A stretch of 64,000 nucleotides of DNA from contig CM025849.1 in assembly GCA_003952965.2 (NCBI GenBank), positions 30,377,724 through 30,441,723 of the forward strand. Reading direction: 5' to 3'. This document shows, in pieces, positions 23,100-34,199 of the stretch; within the stretch, counting starts at the first letter, position 1; every line of letters begins with the position of its first letter. The stretch comes from Morella rubra (lineage: Eukaryota; Streptophyta; Magnoliopsida; Fagales; Myricaceae). The notes beneath the pieces are model-generated. The model saw only the letters and a list, made by a program, of their open reading frames with translations, did not search any database and had not been told where the DNA came from. Made by a program: the position numbers and the translations under genes.

Positions 23100-24273
23100 T
23101 GACACAATATGAAGCGGTCGACTGCATTATGAAGCGGATCGACTGCAATATGAAGCGGATCGACCTCTACATGAAGCGGTTGACCGACTGTCGTGGATGA
23201 TATTGACAGCATTCAAATTTTATGACCGTTGGGCAACGACTAGTTGAAGCGATCGACCGAGTCATTGCCCAACTATCATAAAATTTGAATGTTGTCAACA
23301 TCATCCGCTATAAATCATTTTCATCATCCGCTACACCCGTCGACCATTTCATGTAGAGATCAATCCGCTTCATATAGCAGTCGTTGGGTAACAACTAGTG
23401 GAAGCAGTCGACCGGTACATGAAGCAGTTAACTGCTATATAAAGCGGATCGACCTCTACATGAAACTGTCGATGGGCTGTAGTGGATAATGAAAATGATT
23501 TATAGTGGATGATGTTGACAGCATTCAAATTTTATTACTGTTGGACAACGACTAGTTGAAGCGATCTATCGGTACAATAGTAAAATTGTCAGATCGACCC
23601 TTGACGGCTAGTTTTCTAATGTGACCTATATAAAGACATTTCTAATGTCTCAAAATGTGAGAGAACGAACACATATAATTTCTATAGCTTGAGAAAGATC
23701 TTAAACCTTCCTATTTTGTATCTCTTATATCATTCACACAAATTACACTTTCACATCCTTGTTATTGTGTGAATCAAAAGAGATAAAGTTTTTCATTTTC
23801 TTATCCACTCTTTGAGAGAGTTTTTTTTTTGTATCTTTCTATCTAAAAGAGGTGATTCCTTTAGTGAGGTTGTTCACTAAAGAAGAAGCTTAGAGAAGGT
23901 ATATCTCAAGCTTGGCTGAGTTGTGAGTGGTGAGCTTGAAAATCACTAGGGTTGTGAGTGTTCAGCCTAGGAAAGCACTTGTAAGGTTCTTTAGCACTCG
24001 GAAGATATAGTGTGTACTTTTTAGAAGATAGTGGGAAAACCTCAAGGCTCAATAAAGGAGCTTGAGGGGTAGATATAGGCGGGTTTTCCGAACCACCTAA
24101 AAATCTTGTGTTTGCTTCTCTAACCTTACTCTTTACATTTAGCACTTATTTGCTTATCGCATCAATACTTGTTTAAATACTTGTGCAAAATTTTCGTTTA
24201 CTTTGCAAACATGTTTTGGGGGTTAAAAGCGAAAAAGTTTGAAAATCCAATTCATCCCTCTTGGGTTGCCTTA
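23100..24273 (+). repeat. 3' LTR copy of the decayed Copia element, rearranged
   Basis: The segment 23590-23960 aligns with 21070-21460 of the 5' LTR. It retains a middle part (about 23960-24240) missing from the 5' copy, and ends near CCCTCTTGGGTTGCCTTAATC, lacking the last dozen bases. Its first 500 bp include an internal inverted repeat (about 23130-23260 against 23245-23380) made of GAAGCGGATCGACC motifs. Confidence 0.65.
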
Positions 24274-24289
24274 ATCATTTATTTTGGCA

Positions 24290-24655
24290 GTTCGAGTATT
24301 TATTTTACAGTTCGATCGTCCAACAATAGCCGATCAATCGACTATTTGGTGACGAACTTTTTTTCATGAAAAGTTATCGTGACAAAATTTTTCTGCCACA
24401 TAAAGTTATCATGACAAAATATTTCGTTAGGACAAGTTTTTCATGACAAAATATTTTGTCACGAAAAGCTATCATGACAAAAACTTGGTCACGAAAAGCT
24501 ATCATGACGAAATTCAGGCTTCATCACGAAAAATATTTTGTGACACTCTTTCACTGAGAGAGGTCATGACCAAAAAAATTAGTATTAGTGACGAAAATTT
24601 AACTTTTAGTGACAAAATATTTCATCACTAAAAGTCAATTTTTATTGGTGGTAGT
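24290..24655. mobile_element. CACTA-like right end
   Basis: Dense GTGACAAAATTT/ATTTTGTCAC repeats end with TTTCATCACTAAAAGTCAAT then TTTTATTGGTGGTAG near 24655. The inverse, CTACCACCAATAAAAATTGACTTTTAGTGATG, resembles the end at 14655. The terminal CACTA itself is degenerate. Confidence 0.45.
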
Positions 24656-25040
24656 TCTTTCTGAGTTCAGATACTATCCATTTGAGGAGCAGAGTTCAGA
24701 TGATGCACCTGATCTTTGCTCACAACATCGATTCAAGGCGTCAGACCACCAAGTGCATGTTTGACTGGGCGAGCATGATGCTAATGGTTGTTCGACAGTT
24801 GCCTTTGGACCTCTCGCTCTATTGAATCCAGAAGATCTAGTCGGAGGTTCATAACCCACCTGCAGTGGCTTGCTGTACGGCCTAATGCTGATGCATTTCT
24901 GAACAGGGAGGCGTGCCTATCCATCATGAGCCGAGACTAATAATTATTGTGTTTATAATGATCCTTAGTATTGCGTTAATTATTGTGTATGGGGTTGGCT
25001 AGACTTTCTAGAAGCCTAGCTACGCCATGCAACATGAATA
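24656..25040 (+). other. Spacer with a possible transposon protein fragment
   Basis: One frame from about 24678 reads RSRVQMMHLIFAHNIDSRRQ and then TTKCMFDWASMMLMVVRQLP before a stop. It loosely resembles the 'putative plant transposon protein' domain also seen in the envelope-like region of the Sirevirus at 36632. The match is weak and from memory of the family pattern. Confidence 0.25.
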
Positions 25041-25049
25041 TTTTGGAAC

Positions 25050-25473
25050 TTGTACGGACAAGTTTGCTATTTTTAGCTTATTGTTTTAGATTTTCAAAGT
25101 ATCTTTTCATTTTCCTAAAAGTCTTTTGTGTTTCCTAAGTCTTAAGTAATATTTTGGAAGTTGTATTTCTCATTTACTCATGCTTGGAGGGTTGTTCCAA
25201 GCATTACTATTTAAACTATTCTCTAGTAATGGAAAAATACACAGATTTTGAGTATTTATACAACTTGAGCCTTAAGCTACTTTGAAGAAGAATTTCTTCT
25301 ACAAACTCTTACCCTTCGGTGGATTCCAATAGGTGGCGAGTTCTTGTTCTATATCCTATGTTGGATTATATTGGGTGGTGATGTCTGTATCCCTTTATAT
25401 TCTACTTGGGTGGTGAGCTTATCTATCTGAGTGTGTGAGTTAGAATGTGTTTCCAAGTGTTTCCCGACATTCT
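25050..25473 (+). repeat. LTR fragment of the Gypsy family seen at 42385
   Basis: The segment is the reverse complement of about 42385-42820. Shared blocks include CTTTTCATTT(T/C)CCTAA, CCTTA(A/G)GCT, TGGATTCC and CTACTTGGGTGGTGAG. It ends TTTCCCGACA. The left limit is uncertain and no internal region is attached, so it is a solo LTR or fragment. Confidence 0.7.
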
Positions 25474-25909
25474 CAAAAATATCCCGAGATACCCATACAC
25501 TTTTTCGACCATTTTCATCATTATCCTGAAGTCCCATTATTATTCCTGAGGTGTCCATTTCACTCATTCCACCATCCCGAGGTGCTCACGAGGTGTCTCA
25601 TCTTTCCCCAGTTAACCCCGGTATTAAAAAGAGAATCATGAAACACATTGTACAAGAATTAACTGTCCTTAATTTTAGACTTTTCACCCTAAATTTGCAA
25701 TAGGCCTCTGTTTAAAATTTAAGTACTGCTGTTACATTTTGACCATTTAAATTGTACCACATGCTTCAGTTTTATATTCATTTAAAGATGAGAGCTTAGC
25801 CTAGGGTGTACAGGAGTGTAAATCTATTACTAGTTTGATATTATATTGTGCAAATTAAAAAATAAGTGTTAATTAGCGGTTTTTAAGTGAACTTTTTTTT
25901 TTTTTAAAA
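25474..25909. other. Intergenic spacer, nothing recognised
   Basis: AT-rich, with no coding signal or clear repeat. Confidence 0.4.
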
Positions 25910-26440
25910 AAAAGATAAATTACAATTTTCTCCCTTAAGCTACTACTCCATTCTTAAATACTACAACAAACTTTAACTCGTCAAAACTCACCCGTCAAAC
26001 TATACTCGTGATTTCATCTCCTAATCCGCCAAAACCATTATGTCGACGAACGGTTTTTGACCCACTTGTTGGGCACATGAACTTCTCCTTACGTTACAAG
26101 GCAAATTTACACTCCTTTGAGCCTTCCATAGTGTTCTCAGTTCTTCTATCCATTCGTAGACTCAATAAACAATATGTAGTTAGTTGATTATTTTTTATTT
26201 AAATAAATGACTACCTAAATATCGATGACGTCAAATTTTTCTTTTTAGCTAAGGAGAATATCACGTATTGTTCACGTGGTATAGAAACAATTCGATATAA
26301 TAGCTTTAGCGGTTTGAGGGATGGAATCACAATGATCAAGAAGCATATTTAGAGGTTGAAATGTAACAAGATAAAATTTATTGAAAACTTTAAAAATCAG
26401 GTGGTAATTTAAGAGAGATAAATTTATAATTTGTCAAAAA
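25910..26440. mobile_element. Foldback (MITE-like) segment
   Basis: The left part GATAAATTACAATTTTCTCC (25914) is roughly the inverse of the right part GGTAATTTAAGAGAGATAAA near 26402-26425. The inner text carries the 'cc(g/t)tcaaactatactcgtg' style found in Mutator-type MITEs. I could not fix the ends or a target duplication. Confidence 0.4.
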
Positions 26441-26569
26441 CAAAATTCGGGCCATCAAGCTAACTGGGGCCACAATTGACAAATAGTACTAGTGGCTGTC
26501 CGGCTTAACTGGGATGGGGCGATGATGAAGCATAGCCTGCATATATAGGGTTAAGAGGCCTTATCCATC

Positions 26570-26744
26570 TTTCTTTGACCCTGAAATTAGAAGATTCTGG
26601 TCTTTCTTTTTGGTGTAAGTTCCGTTACATGTGGTAATTAGTTCAATATTTCATCTCCTAGCTACTAAAATTGAAAAATTGAAGGAAAATATTTCTCTCA
26701 GCTAAAGCTAATTAATTAGCAAGGAGAAGGCCAGAGGCATAAAT
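26570..26744. other. Distal 3' flank of gene C unit
   Basis: The stretch matches 51740-51870 downstream of gene D ('ttccatatttcatctc', 'gctactaaaattga', 'gctaattaatta'). It is cut off from gene C by the solo LTR at 26745-28389. Confidence 0.65.
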
Positions 26745-28389
26745 TGTGATACTCCGTTATAAAAACATGTCACGTCTAGGCTTCAAACCCCTGGCCTGGT
26801 GGTAAACAAGGGGAAACCACTAAGCTACACACAATTTTGTTTAACATGTGCTACGCTTTTATATGTATCCGCTCTAGGGTTTTAAATGAGAAAAACTTGG
26901 CAATGCAAGGACTCGAACCTCGGTGCTGAGAGGGATAAAACGGCAACCTAACCACTGGAGCCACGAGCTTATTTGCTACCGTAGGTGACCATATATTTTA
27001 TTTAATCTCTTGTTGGTTTGTTATTTTAAAGTAAAACTGTGCGTTTTGATCTTCTTCTTCCTCAACCCTAAACTTTTCGATTTCTTTGTTTCAGTTAACA
27101 GTTCACCGACCTTAGACGTTCTCTCTCATAAATCTCTCTCTCTCTCTCTCTTCATTTCCTCATCCGTTACATTCCTTTTCTTCTTATTTGCATAGCCTTT
27201 TCAACTCCATTGTAAAGATCTCGAAGTTTCTCAGTAAATCATGCGATTTATCATGTTTCATGGGGGGTTTCGAAAGGGCATCAGTTTCATACGTTATTCA
27301 ATGATCTTTCGGCTAAAATTTGAGTTCGCCTGACTTATAAAAAGGGGGAGCTCATTTAGAGGTCGAGCACACCTCTCAAATCTGACCTCACAAATCATTT
27401 TTCAGCCCTTTCTCTCTCTCCCTCTCTCTATCAGTCCTTGAAGTTTTTCAGCGCTTAAGCAGTGTGGGTATGCTCTGTTGTTCCTCTATTCCAATCATGT
27501 GTTTCATTCGTTTATTCCAAATATAGTTTAATTCCTAAATATTCTTTGAGTTACTATTAGGTTGTGCTAGAGGCAGGGATATTTATTCAAAGTGAGACAG
27601 GTAAGCGGAGTAACGATACAGTTTTTCCTTGGAAATGTGAAATGACGAATTTTTGGAGACATACTGAAGCCTGCTTTGAATTCATGAATTACTATTATTT
27701 TACTGTTTATGCTGAAATACAAATTATTGTTTCTATTACTGATTAATGTTTTCAAATCCCGATGGCAATGCTTATTACTGATTACTGTTACTGCTGCTGT
27801 TGGTACCAACTTACTGATTACTGGTACACCCATTATTCGGAGTGGTTTTTGTGTGGGTTCTCCCTAATGCACGCTTGGCGTTTGTCTCGCTGAGTCTTAG
27901 TAAGGTGAATTTCACATATTGTTGGCTTGCTTTGGTTGGCCGCCTAATAAGTCGTTGCACAACCTTGCTATAGGGGTAAATATGACTTACTGATATTGCC
28001 CAAGGGATTTTTCTGAATTACTACTGAATCATTCTTTCAAAAAGATATTTTGAAAATTATTTTAAAGATTATATTGTCAACATTATTTTATTCTCCGCGT
28101 ACTGAGTTTCGAACTCACTTCGTTAATATGTTTCTATCTTTAGAAAATTATGAGGCGCATGCTGAGGATCAAGCTTAGACGACTTGTGGGCTGGGATAGA
28201 TGAGAATGAAGTTTTGTTACAAAACTCTATTTTATTGAGAGATTTTTAGTTATGTTTATGGTTTTAAAGTGAGACCTATATTGACGTTTAGTTTTGAATA
28301 AATGAATGAAATTTCTTTATTTTAAGTTTTTCTTTTTAAAATATTGAGGAAAAGTCCATTGTTGGACCTGCCGGGTCTGGGGTGTGACA
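26745..28389 (-). mobile_element. Solo LTR (Gypsy-like) with perfect 5-bp target duplication
   Basis: On the minus strand the 1645-bp LTR starts TGTCACACCCCAGACCCGGC and ends CGGAGTATCACA. It is flanked by TAAAT at 26740-26744 and 28390-28394. The empty site survives downstream of genes B and D as 'gagg(c/g)ataaatggta'. No internal retrotransposon sequence is present. A CT-rich tract lies at 27130-27150 and 27410-27430. Confidence 0.88.
26779..26963 (-). promoter_or_regulatory. Two tandem Pol III A/B-box-like modules
   Basis: Read on the minus strand, module 1 has TGGCTCCAGTGG (26963-26952) and GGTTCGAGTCC (26919-26909). Module 2 has TAGCTTAGTGG (26827-26817) and GGTTTGAAGCC (26789-26779). 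The A-to-B spacing of about 40 bp suits tRNA-type promoters. There is no cloverleaf acceptor stem, so they look tRNA-derived rather than functional tRNA genes. Confidence 0.45.
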
Positions 28390-29162
28390 TAAATGGTACG
28401 TAAATCACAAACAGTTCCTGGCCTCTTATTTTTCAAGTCAAATCTCAGCACCACATCCTTGATTAATGAGAAGTTGCATACAGGAATTCGTAATCAATGT
28501 CAAAAAAAAAAGTCATAATGACGATTTTCCATTTAATGTCATATATTATTAATTCACGAACAAATTAATTCTTGGACAATTAATACATTATTTCAATGGC
28601 CAGATATATTTCAATATTCCATCAACCTGACCTCATTTAATTTTAGGGTGTACCATGCAAGAGAGTGCAATTGAAGAGCACCAAGACATATGCTAGATTA
28701 TCTTTTACAAACTACTCCACGGCCATCAATCCCGCTACCGCAATTCAGGTAATTACTATACTCCAAATTCTTGGAAGAATTACCTCCTGCAGACTGACCA
28801 ATAAATCGAGCTACGGCACAATCCGTGGCAAAGAGATTTGATGAGGAGAACTCCTTTTGACCACCCAAAACAAGCATTGACATTCCCATGTTCACCTTGC
28901 TCACGTAGCTGCTCGCATAAGTCTGACCCAAAACACCATTCACTTCGCCAGTCAATGTGTAAAACTGGAAGCCCAAGTCAAGGTGTGCGAAGCAATCCTC
29001 TTGTGTGATCCCGTAATTATGAATTCGTGAATCTTTCTCTGTTATGGGCACCACCGTTGCTTTAATCTCGAAATTGCCTTCGACGTAGATGTGTACCGAG
29101 TTTGCTTCGCAAGTCCTTGTGATTGAGACATTTGGAGAAGTCATGGATTGCCACTTGGTTCC

Positions 29163-29165
29163 TTA
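29163..29165 (-). other. Nonsense codon in gene C exon 2
   Basis: The minus strand reads GATGGATAAGGAACC where gene B has GATGGTGAAGGAACC, turning a glutamate codon into TAA. Confidence 0.85.
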
Positions 29166-29324
29166 TCCATCGAGGAGGTATACGGGTTCACCATCGAAGG
29201 TGAGGGAAAGGCGGTCTACAGAGTCATCCCAAGTCGATGTCTTCCTACGGCCAACGAAGAGCATGTGGTTGTCAAAGAGGATCCCAAGACACTGGACCCA
29301 AGTGAAGTCCCTCTTCATGTTATG

Positions 29325-30762
29325 TGAAAGTGCTTGTAAATTTGGCATATTTTCCATAGTCAAAACAATTGTTTTATAAATGTATTTTCATTATATAGAT
29401 TGTATATAGTGACTTGATTAATGTTGGAGGAGGTGGAGCTCAGTGGATCTCATTAGAAGCTGCTAGAAGGTTACTGAACTCAAGAGAATGGTCTGGGAAG
29501 CCGTGCTGAGCTGGTGGGAAGATTGTGAGGTGTTTGGGTTAGCCTAGGGTTAGCCTGGCGTAACTGATGCAGTTTAGCGAGAAAACTCTAGAAACTCGCC
29601 CAACTAAAAAGCTGACCTGTCTGACCAAAGTACCCTCTCTCTGCTGAACTTGATCTGATCGCATCTGGTGTGAGAGTTCTTGAACTTCCCTCTGGTGGAA
29701 GATTCTGAAGATTCAAGGCTGCTGAACGTTGGGTCTGCTATTCCCATTTCGGTTGGTGTTGATAGTGAAGTTGAATCTTGAAGAAAGGTGTTCTTGGTGG
29801 CTGAGCAGTTTCTGAGAAAAGATTCAGAAGGTCGACGAGTTCGTTGACGTCCATAGTTGCTGATCGGAGTTGCTGATCGAAGACTCGGGTGCTGGGCACC
29901 GTCCTAAGAAAGGAGTTCTTGGGAAACTTTACGGAAAGATTGGGGATCGGGGAAATGAAAAGGAATTTCATGATTGATCACCATCGTGTAAAGTTGTCAA
30001 GCAATTAGTGGACTGATTGGTGTTTAAAACACCCGGAGTGTTTTTGTCACTTGGGGAAATCCACCTCAAGTGATTTTCACTTCGTTACCAAAAATTTCTG
30101 GTGTTGAGTCTATTCTTCTCTATCTTGTTCTTTATGCTACTAACCGTTTTCTTGTTGTGCATTTGCAGATCTAAAAAAATTGGTAACGTGAAATTGGCAA
30201 GCCTTTTGATTGCTGGATTTGTGACCGAATACTTGCTGGTTAACTAGTCTTAGAGTTGTTGATATTATTGCTGAATAGTTAGTCTTTGTATTGCTGGTTT
30301 TTTAGAGTTAATCTTGTCTTGAATAATTGCTGGAAAATCTCTTTACATTGAGTTTGCCTTGCTGAAATTTGCGTAGGTTATTCTTGTGATAGTCTTATTG
30401 AAGGTGCAGATATTAGCTAGCTGAAAAATCATTATTGTGTGGATTATATTCTTGCTGACTATATTTCATTGTTGCATCTTGATAGTTGATTGTTAACAAG
30501 GTTATCTTGATTTTTCTGTGAAGAGATTGCTGCTGTAATTGTTCTCTATTGGTTTGGTTATCAAAGCTGTATCAGTCTTAATTTGTTAAGCTTTGGTTGC
30601 TGTTAAGTGCTTTATTCATACTGTTAGAATAGGTTTTAATATTGAGATTGTATTGGTGCTGTTGATATTGTTTTTCTGTAGTTTCTTAAAAAGGGTGTTA
30701 TTAGTTTTTAAATACCTATTCACCCCCCTCTAGGTATATTCTCGGGTCTAAACGTAGTTTCA
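29325..30762 (+). repeat. 5' LTR of the Sirevirus
   Basis: It is 1438 bp, starts TGAAAGTGCTTG and ends CGTAGTTTCA. It is nearly identical to the 3' LTR apart from about ten single-site differences and a deletion of about 115 bp at the junction near 29634-29642. Confidence 0.9.
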
Positions 30763-30764
30763 AG

Positions 30765-30776
30765 TGGTATCAGAGC
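30765..30776 (+). other. Primer-binding site of the Sirevirus
   Basis: TGGTATCAGAGC begins two bases after the LTR and matches the initiator tRNA-Met type used by plant Copia elements. Confidence 0.9.
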
Positions 30777-30809
30777 CTTATTATCGATCCTTGACCCTTA
30801 GTTACCTAG

Positions 30810-32650
30810 ATGGAAAGGAGTCAATCGCTGTCAGTTCCTCCTTACTTCGATGGCAATAATTATGCCTATTGGAAAGTAAGGATGAGGGCCTTCTTGAAGT
30901 CCCTAGATGAACGAGTATGGCACTCGGTTGTAATAGGTTGGTCGACACCTATGACTGCAGCGAAAGTCACTGAAACTGTTATAATTCCTCCTGAACCTAA
31001 AGATATTAGTTTGTGGACCAGAGATGAAATGAATGAATGCACCTATAATAGTCGTGCCTTGCATGCTATTTTCATGGGCATCTCTGCTGATGAGTTTAAA
31101 AGAATCTCCATGTGTGAAATGGCTAAAGACGCCTGGGAGATCTTAGAAACCACACACGAAGGTACTAAGATTGTCAAAAATTCTAAACTTCAAATGCTTG
31201 CGACAAGATTTGAAGAACTTAGAATGAAAGAAGATGAGACCTTCGATGAGTTTTACGCTAAACTCAACGATATTGTTAACTCTACCTTTAACCTAGGAGA
31301 AAAAATTCCTGAATCGAGAGTTGTAAGAAAAGTCTTACGATCTCTAACTGAAAAATTTAGAGGTAAAGTTACGGCTATAGAGGAAAGCAAAGACCTAGAA
31401 AAAATCAAATTGAGGAGCTTGTAGGTTCATTACAGACCTATGAATTAACTCTGCCTCAAACCAAAAAGTCTAAGTCTATAGCTTTAAAGTCTTTGGCTGA
31501 AGATGAATCTGAATGTTCAGATGAGTCTATGGACGATGATGACATAGCCTTGTTTGTAAAGAAATTTAGGAAAGCTCTTAGCTTTAAAAGGAAAAGTAAG
31601 TGGAAGAAACCACCCACTTATTCTTCTTCTTCGTCTAAACAAACTGATAAGTCTAACTGGAAATCTTCTGGAAAAAGTGACAAAGTTGCTCCTAAAGTCT
31701 TTAAGAAGAAAAACTCACAAGAATTTCAGTGTCATGGCTGTAAAGGCTATGGTCACTTTAAAGCTGATTGTCCTACCTTTTTAAAATCGAAAGGTAAAGC
31801 TATGAATGCTACTTTGTCTGATTCTGATTCTGATTCGTCATCTAGTACTGATAAATCTGATAGTAATGTAAACTACATTGCTTTTACTTCTTCTATTAAT
31901 TGTATTAGTGATGTTAGTTTAACTGATGATGAATTAGATGATGACATTGATACTTATGAATCTCTTCAAATTGCCTATAATAGTTTGTTCGAAGAAAGTC
32001 TTAAGGTTAAAAGAGAAAACCTTGTTTTCTCTAAAAAGCTTAAGAGTTTAGATCTTGAAAAAGATGAATTATTGGCAAAGAATAGTGAGCAATCTGTTTT
32101 AATTGACAATCTGAAAAACAGTAACATTTCTTTAGATCTTAAAATGAAGAACTTGGAAAGAGAACTAGAAAAGTCTAATTCTCAACTCCAATATTTTTCT
32201 AGTGGTACTAAAAAACTTGACAAGATGTTAAGTATTGGTACTACTTCTAGTAACAAACATGGTTTAGGCTTTATAAGATCTGATTCTGCTGCATGTACTT
32301 CTAACAAAACTGTTTTTGTTCCTGCTACTAGTAAAGAAGAAGTTTCAGTTGTTCAAAATCGTTCAATGGTGAGTATGCCCCCTGCTGCGTATGGTAAGAA
32401 CAATCCTCAAACTTCTTTTGTAAATTCCAGATCAGTCCCTACTTGCTATTATTGCGGAATAAGAGGCCATGTTAGATCAAAATGTTTTAAATTGCATGCT
32501 AGTAAAAATATTTTTTCAAAACCTTTTCAAATTTCAACCTTTGATGAATTAATCTCACATGTCTCTACTTTGTCTAAACAAGTTGAGTTTATTTGTAAGA
32601 AAATAAATATGAGTGAGTTACCTTCTACGAAAAAGGTTTGGGTTAAAAAG
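30810..32650 (+). pseudogene. Sirevirus gag (frameshifted)
   Basis: The ATG at 30810 opens a gag N-terminal part of the UBN2 type (to 31424, for example GKVTAIEESKDLEKIKL at its end). A frameshift near 31405 moves the frame, which continues through 31425-32650. That part has an acidic serine-rich stretch, a CCHC knuckle CHGCKGYGHFKADC (about 31732) and a second knuckle CYYCGIRGHVRSKC (about 32446), with a coiled-coil-like lysine/glutamate region between (about 31990-32220). Two knuckles and a long gag are usual for this lineage. Gag would form the particle and bind RNA. Confidence 0.85.
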
Positions 32651-32699
32651 AATTCTATTTCATGTCTCATTGCACATGTTGCTTTCAAAGCTAAAAATA

Positions 32700-34170
32700 A
32701 CTTTGTTTGGTATCTTGACAGTGGCTGTTCTAGACACATGAGTGGTGACAAGTCATTGTTCAGCAAGCTTGAAAACTATAGAGCCGGTAAGGTTACTTTT
32801 GGAGATGGTGGTAAAGCCTCTATTGTGGTAAGGGTACCATAGAACTACCCGGCTGTCCACCCTTTGAAAATGTTCTCTTTGTTCAAGGGTTGAAGGTAAA
32901 TCTCCTTAGCATAAGTCAAGATTTGTGATTCAGATCTTGAGGTAAAATTTAAGAAAGATTTATGCTATGTTTTAAATTCAGATGGTAATCCTATTATTAA
33001 AGGTGTTAGAACTGATGATAATTGCTATGGTATTAATATTGATAGCAATATAAAGTGTAATAATGCCAAACTTGATGAGACACATTTGTGGCATCAAAGA
33101 CTTGGCCATTTGAATTATAGATATCTATCTAAGTTGCCTAATGTGGTTAATGGTATACCAAAACTTGGTGTTGTCAAAAATAAAGTATGTGGACCATGCC
33201 AACTTGGAAAACAAATAAGAACTAGTCACAAAAAGACTTTTGGTGTCTTGACTAAGAGATGTCTAGAGTTGTTACACATGGACTTAATGGGACCATCTAG
33301 AACTGAAACCTTGGCTGGGAAAAAGTATATTCTTGTTATTGTTGATGATTTTTCTAGATTTACATGGATTCATTTACTTAGAGATAAATCTGAAACTTTT
33401 GAATATGTAAGAAATTTGTGTAAGAAACTTCAAAATGAAAAATCAAACTCTATCGTAAGGATTAGAAGTGATCATGGTAAGGAGTTTGAAAATTCATCAT
33501 TTGACAATTTTTGTGTTGAGGAAGGTATTCATCAGGAATTTTCAGCACCCATTACACCACAGCAAAACGGAGTTGTGGAAAGGAAAAATCGCGTGCTTCA
33601 AGAGATGGCTAGAGTGATGATGCAAGGTAAAAATCTCCCGCAACATTTTTGGGGAGAAGCTGTAAGTACCTCTTGTCATATTTGTAATAGAGTTTATCTT
33701 AGACCTAACACAAAAATGACTCCCTATGAATTTGGAAAGGAAAGAAACCTACTGTTAAATATTTTAAAGTATTTGGCAGCAAGTGTTTTATACTTAGGGA
33801 TAGAGAAAACTTAGCAAAGTTTGACTCTAGAAGTGATGAAGGAATATTTCTTGGATATTCAGCAACTAGTCGTACTTATAGAGTTTTTAATTTACGTACA
33901 CAAACTGTTATTGAATCTATAAATGTTGTTGTAGATGATGATGTAAATGACTCTGTTAATGTTGAGACTATAGATTCTATTTTTGCTGAAACTGAAAATG
34001 AGCATGAATCTGAAAATGATATCTCTGAAAGTCAACAATCTCCTGATAAAGAAAAATCAACAGCAACATCTAGCAAAGAACCTTCTACTCGGGTTAAAGC
34101 TAATCATCCTAAAGACAATATTATAGGTAATGTTAATGAAGGGATGAGACTTAGGAAAGAGTCTTAAGTC
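32700..34170 (+). pseudogene. Sirevirus protease and integrase (broken)
   Basis: WYLDSGCSRHMSG near 32709 is the aspartic protease DSG motif. After stops at 32842-32930 the frame resumes with the GAG pre-integrase zinc region (WHQRLGHLN near 33089, CGPCQLGK near 33190) and the integrase core in 33086-33814, with catalytic-type residues in MDLMGP, RSDHGKEF and QQNGVVERKN. A frameshift near 33760 passes to a frame reading FDSRSDEGIFLGYSATSRTY, then an acidic linker to about 34165. Confidence 0.85.
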
Positions 34171-34199
34171 ATTTATCTTTGTCTTCATATGTTTCTATG

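Larger units (their letters stand above)
20472..24273 (+). mobile_element. Decayed Ty1/Copia element with gag remnant
   Basis: The order is 5' LTR (20472-21494), primer-binding site, a decayed gag region (21549-23051) and a second LTR copy (about 23100-24273). Protease, integrase and reverse transcriptase are absent. The two LTR copies are clearly related but diverged, and the second lacks the TGTTGGC start. Related LTRs occur at 7989-9176 and 49597-50625. Confidence 0.75.

Noticed and set aside
27400-27435. CT-rich tract as a host 5' leader
   Set aside because: It lies inside a solo LTR with perfect target duplication, so it belongs to the retrotransposon.
29738-29971. 77-codon minus-strand frame present identically at 38881-39114
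   Set aside because: It lies inside both LTRs of the Sirevirus, so its duplication reflects LTR identity, not selection. No domain.
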